A stretch of 64,000 nucleotides of DNA. It comes from Planctomyces sp. (lineage in GTDB: Bacteria; Planctomycetota; Planctomycetia; Planctomycetales; Planctomycetaceae). Within the stretch, counting starts at the first letter, position 1; every line of letters begins with the position of its first letter. Made by a program: the position numbers and the translations under genes. Shown in pieces: positions 55,686 to 64,000 of the stretch. The DNA lies in the NCBI GenBank assembly GCA_019636235.1, contig JAHBXW010000007.1, positions 124,001-188,000 on the forward strand, read 5' to 3'. The notes beneath the pieces are model-generated. The model saw nothing but the letters and a program-made list of their open reading frames with translations. It was not told where the DNA came from and made no database searches.

Positions 55686-56534
55686 GTGCCTCGCGTGAAG
55701 CCCTACATCGTTGGCGCCCTGTTCGGCGCGTCCCTGTCGTTCGTCGCCTGCCGGTATCACGTCGTGCGTTACGCCGACGGCGTGATGCTCGTGAACCGCA
55801 CGCCGCAGCCGCCGATCCGCAGCGCCTACGTCGACATTCGCGACTGGGGGACGTCGATGTGGAAGCAATACCCCGAGGTCGCCGCTGCGCTCACCGCCGG
55901 CGGCCACAGCCAGCTCGTCGCCGAGCAGATGGTCCGGGGCCTGAAACTGGACCTCGCCGAGGACGAGGAAGAGTTCGCTGACGCCCGGAAGGCCGGGACG
56001 TCGACCGGAACCCGTGCGAGCTCCGGCGACCCGCTGACGCCGATCAAGTTTCGCGACGCGGAGGACAGCGAGCCGATCGTCAAGCCGCTGAAACGGGTGA
56101 CGCGGGAGCCGTTGCGGACCGAGGACGCGCCCTCGGCCAGGAAGGTCGAGCAGACAGTCCAGTCGGCGCTGGAATCGCTGTTCGCCCCGTACGCGGGGGG
56201 CGACTCGGCGGCCGCGAAGGACGCTGCCGGTCAGAACGCCGCAGCGCAGGAAGTCAGCGTCCAGAAGCCGGCGGGGCCTGCGGCGGACACGGCGGCGACG
56301 CCCCTCAACGCCCAGCCGGTGTCGACCTCGGGCGGGCAGTCCGATTCGGCCGGGCGGCCCGTGATGGAGATCCAGAGTCTGGAGATCGAGCTGGGCGAAC
56401 CGCTGCCACTGCGGCCGGACACAATTGCCCCGCGGGCGGCGGGACTGGCGGACCCGCCGCTGCGGCTGCGGCTGGCTCCGAACCCGGCCCGGCGGGTCGG
56501 TGGCGCGGACTCCGAAGGGCTGACCCTGCAGTGA
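55686..56534 (+). CDS. Membrane-anchored Ala-rich protein
   Basis: This 282-residue protein starts at GTG 55686 with GGAG 8 nt upstream. An N-terminal hydrophobic segment (YIVGALFGASLSFVACRY) anchors it. The next 70 residues are structured (IRSAYVDIRDWGTSMWKQYP), and the rest is a long disordered Ala/Asp/Pro-rich tail. I know no family. It could be a periplasmic spacer protein. It is followed by a strong promoter for the next gene. Confidence 0.6.
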   Translation: MPRVKPYIVGALFGASLSFVACRYHVVRYADGVMLVNRTPQPPIRSAYVDIRDWGTSMWKQYPEVAAALTAGGHSQLVAEQMVRGLKLDLAEDEEEFADARKAGTSTGTRASSGDPLTPIKFRDAEDSEPIVKPLKRVTREPLRTEDAPSARKVEQTVQSALESLFAPYAGGDSAAAKDAAGQNAAAQEVSVQKPAGPAADTAATPLNAQPVSTSGGQSDSAGRPVMEIQSLEIELGEPLPLRPDTIAPRAAGLADPPLRLRLAPNPARRVGGADSEGLTLQ

Positions 56535-56597
56535 GTTGCGTCAATGCGGGCGGCGTGGGCGGCCGATTCTCGGATCAGCCAATATTGAAGTGAATGA

Positions 56598-56627
56598 TTG
56601 ACATTCGCGACCGCGGCCCGATTTAAT
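56598..56627 (+). promoter_or_regulatory. Strong sigma70-like promoter of the cytochrome gene
   Basis: TTGACA at 56598-56603 and TTTAAT at 56622-56627 are separated by 18 bp, with an AT-rich stretch upstream. GAATG-N5-CATTC at 56593-56607 overlaps the -35, a possible operator. The leader is about 130 nt. Confidence 0.65.
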
Positions 56628-56766
56628 TGCGTCAGATGGCGGTGGCGTGTAGGGAACCTGGCACACCACTGGATGACTGCCCCGGCTCGGAGAGAGGGCG
56701 GCCTGCTTGGCCGCTGAGCGGGTGGGTCGCGCCGCCCGATGGTCCCCTGTGTCTTGTGGAGTGACA

Positions 56767-57126
56767 ATGAAGCGATTGTTCGGATGTGGGCTGCTGCTGG
56801 CTCTGATGATGGTGGTCAGCGCCGCGATGTCGAAGCCGGCCGAAGCCCGGATGCAGTATTTCCAGCAGTTCAAGAAGCAGTACGACAAGGTCGACGCCGA
56901 AGCGACGAAGTGCGGCATTTGCCACGGCGGCGACAAGGGCGCCAACAAGAAGCAGTTGTCGGACTACGGCAAGCTCCTGGGCGAAGAGCTGGGCGCGAAG
57001 AACGTCAAGGGCGATGACAAGCTCGAGAAGGCCCTGAAGGCCATCGAGGACAAAGGGGACGTCGAGGGCAAGAAGTACGGCGACCTGCTGAAGGACGGCA
57101 AACTGCCGCCGGCGTTCGAAGAGTGA
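56767..57126 (+). CDS. Small monohaem c-type cytochrome-like protein
   Basis: This 119-residue exported protein has a signal peptide (MKRLFGCGLLLALMMVVSAA, cleavage after AEA) and one haem-binding motif C49-G-I-C52-H53. The rest is Lys-rich and helical (LGEELGAKNVKGDDKLEKAL). There is no Met or His after the CxxCH, so the sixth haem ligand is not obvious; M29 is the only nearby candidate in the mature chain. It probably carries electrons in the periplasm. GGAG precedes the ATG. Promoter and terminator make it a single-gene unit. Confidence 0.75.
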   Translation: MKRLFGCGLLLALMMVVSAAMSKPAEARMQYFQQFKKQYDKVDAEATKCGICHGGDKGANKKQLSDYGKLLGEELGAKNVKGDDKLEKALKAIEDKGDVEGKKYGDLLKDGKLPPAFEE

Positions 57127-57199
57127 TGGACCTCGCGGCTCGGCCTGGTCGGGATGCGCGAATCCGCTGAGAGCCTCCGCGAGACAGTCGTTGAACCAC

Positions 57200-57240
57200 C
57201 AGGAGTTCGTCCTCGATTTGGGGACGGACTCCTGTTTTCG
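57200..57240 (+). terminator. Strong intrinsic terminator of the cytochrome gene
   Basis: CAGGAGTTCGTCC (57200-57212) pairs with GGACGGACTCCTG (57222-57234) with one G-U pair, followed by TTTTCGTTT. Confidence 0.85.
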
Positions 57241-57330
57241 TTTCCGGGGCGCGGCGATCGGACCGGCCGAATTTCGACGAGCCGGCGGACGCGACTTGGG
57301 CACGTGCGATGCGGACGGGGCGGGCCGGAG

Positions 57331-58278
57331 TCAGGCCGCTTCGTCCCCGCACGCGGGGGGCCGCGGAGTCGCGCTGGCGGCGGGCTCCGGTGCGGTTGTT
57401 GGCGCGACGTCCGGCGCAGGCTTGAGGTCCGTCGCCTGTTCGGAAACAGGGGGGCCGGGTTCCGACTCGACGGCGGCGTCGCGCGCGGCGAGCCGCGCGG
57501 CCAGATTCAGGTACGTCTGACGGAACGTCGACTTGAACTGCACCGCCAGCGACGATTTCCAGCCCACCGTGATCAGAAACTTGTTCCGGAAGACGCCGCG
57601 AACCGCAAGGTCGGCGAACCGCTCCGGAGTCGTCCGGGCCGACTTCATCTTTGACGCGGCGAACTCGCGATGCGACGGCCGCTCGAACCGGCCGGACTCC
57701 AGCAGGTTCGTCTGAATGAACCACGGGCAGATGACCGAGACGCCGACATTGTGCGGCCGCAACTCGATGTACAGCGTCTCCGAGAGCGCCACCACCGCCG
57801 CCTTCGACGCGCAATAGGCCGACATCCGCGGCGCCGCGAGCAGTCCCGCCAGCGATGACACGTTCAGCAGATGCGACCGCCGGGGGTTTGCCTTCAAACG
57901 GTCCACGAGCGTGTGACAGCCGAGCATCACGCCGCGGAGGTTGGTCCCCAGCACCCAGTCCCAGTCGGCGACGGGCGTCGCGCCGACTTCGCCGCTCGCG
58001 CAGACGCCGGCGTTGTTGACCAGCAGGTCCAGCGCGGGCCAGCGGGCGCCGATGTGGGCGTCGATCCGCTGCCAGGCGACAACCTCGTTGACGTCCAGCG
58101 GCAAGGGTTCGCCCGATCCGCTGGCGTCGCCCAGCAGCGCCTTCGTTTCGCCGGCGGCGTCCAGGTCGCGGTCAGCCAGGCCGACATGCCAGCCGTCGCG
58201 GGCGAGCCTCAGCGCGAGGGCCCGCCCCAATCCGCTGCCGGCGCCGGTGATCAGTGCGAACCGCTGGGAGCTGGGCAT
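57331..58278 (-). CDS. Short-chain dehydrogenase/reductase
   Basis: This 315-residue SDR has the cofactor motif TGAGSGLG (11-18), LLVNNAG (about 85-91), and the catalytic set Ser141/142, Y155 and K159 in NVSSLAG and SAYCASKAA. Arg and Asp residues after the Rossmann motif (ADRDLD) suggest NAD(H) preference. The C-terminal 50 residues are a disordered Ala/Pro-rich tail. The substrate is unknown. I take ATG 58278 (MPSSQRFALITGAG); the open frame extends further 5', with an ATG at 58353 lacking a ribosome binding site. Confidence 0.87.
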   Translation of the reverse strand: MPSSQRFALITGAGSGLGRALALRLARDGWHVGLADRDLDAAGETKALLGDASGSGEPLPLDVNEVVAWQRIDAHIGARWPALDLLVNNAGVCASGEVGATPVADWDWVLGTNLRGVMLGCHTLVDRLKANPRRSHLLNVSSLAGLLAAPRMSAYCASKAAVVALSETLYIELRPHNVGVSVICPWFIQTNLLESGRFERPSHREFAASKMKSARTTPERFADLAVRGVFRNKFLITVGWKSSLAVQFKSTFRQTYLNLAARLAARDAAVESEPGPPVSEQATDLKPAPDVAPTTAPEPAASATPRPPACGDEAA

Positions 58279-58426
58279 CAAGGCGACCGCCGGGATTTCG
58301 ATCGAAGGGGCGGGAACGCATCCCGGGTTGGTTTTTAACGTGAACGGGGACATGGGGAACAGGGAGGCGATCGCGGGTTGTGGCGGCCGCGGCGCGCGGA
58401 ACCAGAAGTCTGCGGCATGTTTTTTG

Positions 58427-58455
58427 TTCACCCCTTTCGCAACAGACCTTATACT
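58427..58455 (+). promoter_or_regulatory. Sigma70-like promoter of the Ser/Thr kinase
   Basis: TTCACC (58427-58432) and TATACT (58450-58455) are separated by 17 bp in an AT-rich patch between divergent genes, about 65 bp before the kinase ATG. Confidence 0.55.
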
Positions 58456-58519
58456 GTTGCTGGACCGGCCGCCCCGCCGAGGGTGCTGCGAGGAGGCCGG
58501 GAAGGGAGGCGCCGCACTA

Positions 58520-59782
58520 ATGGCCGCGGGACGTTCGTTTCTCGAGTCGCTGGAGCGCAGCCGCATTCTGTCGCCAACCCGGCTGCAGCGTGTCCGCGCG
58601 GCGGCTGCGCGCTGGCCCGAACTGCCGGATTCGGGGATCGCCCGCAAACTGCTCTCCGCGGGCGTGGTCAGTCGATATCAGGCGGAGGAACTGCTGCGGG
58701 GCAATTTCCGTCGGCTGCGCGTCGGCGATTACGTCCTGCAGGACATCGTCGGCTTTGGCGGGATGGGGAACGTCTACCGGGCCCGGGACGCCGAGGAGCA
58801 TCGGATTGTCGCCCTGAAAGTGCTGTCGAGCCGCTTCCAGCACGATCGGGGGATGCAGGCGCGGTTCCGGCTGGAGGCCGAGGCCGGGCTGCAGCTTGAG
58901 CATGCGAACCTGGTGCGGACGCTGACGTTCGGCGAGACGCAGGAGCTGTATGGCGACGTGAACTTCATGGTGATGGAGTTCTTCGAGGGGATCGCGCTGC
59001 ACGAGCTGGTCAGCGTGTACGGCCTGGTGAAATACGATTCGGTGTGCGACATCGCCTGTCAGGCGGCGGCGGGGCTGGGGCAGATGCACCAGCAGGATCT
59101 GATTCACCGGGACGTGAAGCCGGACAATCTGCTGGTGGGGCATTCAGGCCACGCGAAGCTGTTGGACTTCGGTCTGGCGCTGGCGGACAAGCGGGCCTTC
59201 GACGACGAGTTTTCGCTGGCGATGATCTTCGGGCACGATGGCCTGGGGACGCTGGACTACATGGCTCCGGAGCAGTCGTACGACAGCATGACGGTGGACG
59301 CGCGGGCGGACATTTATGGTCTGGGGTGCACGCTGTACGCGGTGCTGACGGGCCGTCGTCCGTTTCCGTATCCTTCGCGAAGCCAGGTGCTGGCGGCGCA
59401 CCGGACGGAGGCTCCGCCGTCGGTGCTGTCGCGGGCTCCGCACGTGCCGGTGGCGCTGGCGGAGGTGGTGCAACGGATGATGGCCAAGGATCCCGGGGCC
59501 CGTTACGAGTCGATGGCGGCGGTCGAGGAGGTGTTGCGGCCGTTCTCGAAGCGGCGTCCGATCCCGTTCGACTTCCCGGCGATTCTGAATCGTCGTCGCG
59601 ACGAGGCGCAGGCGCGCCTGGCGCGGCAGGGGCGTTCGCTGACGCAGATGGTCCAGCGTCAGTCGACGACGTCGACGCGCGGTTCGCACGCGTCGCTGCA
59701 GAACACGGGGATGGCGCAGGAGACGGACCTGCAATCGGACGTGTCGCCGGGCGTGCACCCGCCGGAAGAGATGCGGGACTGA
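58520..59782 (+). CDS. Ser/Thr protein kinase
   Basis: This 420-residue Hanks-type kinase has a helical N-terminal segment (residues 1-66; FLESLERSRILSPTRLQRVR, SRYQAEELLRGNFRRL) typical of planctomycete kinases. The kinase domain spans about 70-345: glycine loop GFGGMGNVYRAR, Lys100 in VALKVL, catalytic HRDVKPDN with D198, DFGLA at 216-220, and MAPEQ. No membrane helix or extracellular sensor is present, so it is probably cytosolic and phosphorylates Ser/Thr. The last 70 residues are basic and Ser/Thr-rich. GGGAGG lies 11 nt before the ATG. Confidence 0.9.
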   Translation: MAAGRSFLESLERSRILSPTRLQRVRAAAARWPELPDSGIARKLLSAGVVSRYQAEELLRGNFRRLRVGDYVLQDIVGFGGMGNVYRARDAEEHRIVALKVLSSRFQHDRGMQARFRLEAEAGLQLEHANLVRTLTFGETQELYGDVNFMVMEFFEGIALHELVSVYGLVKYDSVCDIACQAAAGLGQMHQQDLIHRDVKPDNLLVGHSGHAKLLDFGLALADKRAFDDEFSLAMIFGHDGLGTLDYMAPEQSYDSMTVDARADIYGLGCTLYAVLTGRRPFPYPSRSQVLAAHRTEAPPSVLSRAPHVPVALAEVVQRMMAKDPGARYESMAAVEEVLRPFSKRRPIPFDFPAILNRRRDEAQARLARQGRSLTQMVQRQSTTSTRGSHASLQNTGMAQETDLQSDVSPGVHPPEEMRD

Positions 59783-60112
59783 TGGGGCCGTCGAGCGCCC
59801 GGATCGCGTGTCGGATCGGCCAATGGCGCTGGAACGGCGCGGCCGCCGCAGGGCGAAGCGCCGGTTATGACGGCGACGCGCGGCGCGGTCCGGGCCGGCC
59901 GTAACGACTGGGCCAGTTCTGTCTTCCAGGCCGGGTCCGCGGCCTGAACCCGCGCGCCCCCTATCTTGTCCCATCCCCAGACCGGAACTAGAATTCCGCA
60001 GCTTCGCCGGAGGCTGACGGAACAGCTCGGCATCGAAGGCGAACCCGAACCGGACGATCCGGAACGAATTGCCACAAATTCCTTGCGCAACACATGTTGC
60101 GAGGAGTCGGGA
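59783..60112. other. Intergenic leader of clpC
   Basis: This 330-bp region holds the clpC promoter described at 59966-59994 and a leader of about 110 nt. I see no CtsR-type direct repeat or CIRCE element and no gene. Confidence 0.45.
59966..59994 (+). promoter_or_regulatory. Sigma70-like promoter of clpC
   Basis: TTGTCC (59966-59971) and TAGAAT (59989-59994) have 17-bp spacing; four and five of six bases match the consensus. The same TTGTCC -35 is seen in front of the PstS-like gene. Confidence 0.6.
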
Positions 60113-62638
<2,526 letters not shown>

Positions 62639-62664
62639 CCCGGAGCGTTGCGTAAGGATCAGCC

Positions 62665-62700
62665 AAGCCCGGAGGTTTCCGCCTCCGGGCTTTCTTTTCG
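62665..62700 (+). terminator. Strong intrinsic terminator of clpC
   Basis: AAGCCCGGAGG (62665-62675) pairs perfectly with CCTCCGGGCTT (62682-62692) over a 6-nt loop, followed by TCTTTTCG. Confidence 0.9.
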
Positions 62701-62859
62701 TCAGGATGGCCGGATTCCGGCGGCGGAAACGGAGCGCCGGGCCGCACTGCGGATGTCGGCTTTCCGCATGCGGAGGTCCGGAGAGGATTGAACGCCGCGG
62801 CCGCGTTGGCCATTCTGCGGTTCCGCAACGACATCGCCACGTGAGCGCGAGGAGACAGC

Positions 62860-64000
62860 ATGGCAACTGCAACGGGTGGACCGCAGGGCGCGGATCGTGA
62901 GAAATGGGCCGCCGTCTGGTTCCGCAAGGGCGTCGAGGCCATGAACAAGCAGAACTGGCCCCTGGCGGTCGAGTCGTTCGCGATGTGCGTGACGATGAAG
63001 CCCGACAACCTGGGCTTTCGCCAGAACCTTCGCGGCTGCACGCAGAAGAAATACGCCGACAACGGCAGCGGCGCGGGGGCGCTGGCCAAGACGAAGCTGA
63101 TGGGCATCCGCAGCCGGATCAAGAAGGCCCGCGCTGCGGGGGCCTGGAACGAGGTCGACAAGGCCTGCGAGGAAGGTCTGCAGCTCAACCCCTGGGACGT
63201 GCAGCTCAACGCCGAGCTGGCGAACGCCTGCAAGGAGCAGGGCTGGACGGAGATCGCCGCGTGGTCCTACGCGCTGGCCCGCAAGTCGGACATGAACAAC
63301 ATCGAGCTGAACAAGGCGCTGGCCGCCGTGCTCGAGGGACGGGGCCAGTACAAGGAGGCCGTGGCGGTCTGGGAGCACCTGTACAAGCTCGATCCGAAGA
63401 ACGGCGAGGCGCGCTCCAAGATCATGGGCCTGCAGACGAAGGAGACCACGGAGCGCGGCGGATATGACGACGCGACCTCGACCCGCGACGTGCGGATCGG
63501 CAAGCCGGCCCCGGGCCGCGGCAAGGAAACTGTCGCGCCGGGTCAATCGATCGAGGTCGACCTCAAGCACGCGATCCGCAAGGAGCCGGAAAAGGTCGAG
63601 AACTACATGAAGCTGGCGGACCACTACCGCCGCAACCGCAACCTCGACGCCGCCCAGGAGCTGTTGCAGAAGGCGCTGGAGGTCTCCGGCAGCGACGCGG
63701 GCGTCCGGGAGATCCTGGAAGACGTCGAACTGGAGCAGCTCGTGGCGAACCTCGAGCTGGCGAAGGCCGCGGCGGCCACGAGCGGCAGCGACACGGACCG
63801 CCAGAACTCGGCGGCCCTGGCGCAAGAGCTGTTGAAGCGGGAGGTCGAGGTGCTTTCGGCGCGGGTCGAGCGGTATCCGGCGGACCTGAACCGCAAGTAC
63901 GAGCTGGCGACGCGGTTCATGCGGATGCAGAAGTGGGCGCTGGCCATTCCGTTGCTGCAGAAGGCGTCGCAGGATCCGCGGATGAAGGGCAAGGCGCTGG
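62860..64000 (+). CDS. TPR-repeat protein (partial at right edge)
   Basis: The frame opens at ATG 62860 after GAGGAGA and continues without a stop to the window end, at least 380 residues. It contains TPR helices: EAMNKQNWPLAVESFAMCVT near 27, WTEIAAWSYALARKSD, GQYKEAVAVWEHLYKLDPKN, and ENYMKLADHYRRNRNLDAAQ. A charged linker (about 205-235) separates two TPR blocks. There is no signal peptide. TPR arrays bind protein partners; in this phylum such genes often lie beside chaperone or protease genes, but a specific partner is not shown here. Confidence 0.83.
   Translation, partial: MATATGGPQGADREKWAAVWFRKGVEAMNKQNWPLAVESFAMCVTMKPDNLGFRQNLRGCTQKKYADNGSGAGALAKTKLMGIRSRIKKARAAGAWNEVDKACEEGLQLNPWDVQLNAELANACKEQGWTEIAAWSYALARKSDMNNIELNKALAAVLEGRGQYKEAVAVWEHLYKLDPKNGEARSKIMGLQTKETTERGGYDDATSTRDVRIGKPAPGRGKETVAPGQSIEVDLKHAIRKEPEKVENYMKLADHYRRNRNLDAAQELLQKALEVSGSDAGVREILEDVELEQLVANLELAKAAAATSGSDTDRQNSAALAQELLKREVEVLSARVERYPADLNRKYELATRFMRMQKWALAIPLLQKASQDPRMKGKAL

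Overview
This window reads as chromosomal DNA of a high-GC bacterium of the phylum Planctomycetota, most likely order Planctomycetales. The evidence is the gene content: a DUF1559 protein with a type IV pilin-like N-terminus paired with a small lipoprotein, an FG-GAP protein ending in an ASPIC/UnbV domain, a planctomycete-style Ser/Thr kinase with a helical segment before the kinase domain, an NPCBM protein, and many secreted proteins otherwise known only from this phylum. Genes are mostly short transcription units on alternating strands, and several are separated by clear intrinsic terminators.

Layout. 1-4.2 kb (minus strand): an ABC-ATPase/GNAT gene split by a frameshift at a nine-A run, a GNAT acetyltransferase, a GroES-like co-chaperonin with its own terminator, a small membrane protein and an amidohydrolase. 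4.6-9.4 kb (plus): a signalling cassette made of a histidine kinase whose N-terminus matches the ethylene-binding domain of plant ETR1, a CheY-like regulator, a second histidine kinase and a receiver-PAS-LuxR regulator. 9.5-15.1 kb: small basic protein, CBM9-like protein, ASPIC/UnbV protein and a TadE/TadG pair. 15.5-20.9 kb: dicluster ferredoxin, ABC-2 permease, phosphodiesterase-like protein, SpoU rRNA/tRNA methyltransferase and a small secreted protein. 21.3-25.7 kb: DUF1559 protein, lipoprotein and two tandem AhpD-like proteins. 26.3-31.8 kb: DUF2752 protein, two related lipoproteins, FtsK and a membrane protein. 32-37 kb: PstS-like protein, PDZ/YbaY-like protein and alkaline phosphatase. 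37-49.5 kb: large beta-propeller-like protein, membrane proteins, alpha/beta hydrolase, NPCBM protein, ABC-F ATPase and a HlyD-type adaptor. 50-52.6 kb: ECF sigma factor and GT2 glycosyltransferase.

52.55-55.0 kb is the clearest accessory patch. Its base composition is visibly lower in GC. It holds the C-terminal remnant of a KAP-type P-loop NTPase on the minus strand, abutting a decayed 3' remnant of trpB on the plus strand. These are followed by an intact fusion of an N-terminal SLOG-like domain to a C-terminal TIR domain, preceded by an 8-bp inverted repeat. This resembles a TIR immune effector inserted into a degraded locus and is the best candidate for an undescribed defence system in the window.

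55-64 kb returns to core-like content: PEGA lipoprotein, anchored Ala-rich protein, a monohaem cytochrome with its own promoter and terminator, SDR, Ser/Thr kinase, ClpC with promoter and terminator, and a TPR protein running off the right edge. I saw no rRNA, tRNA, CRISPR array, integrase or intact insertion sequence.
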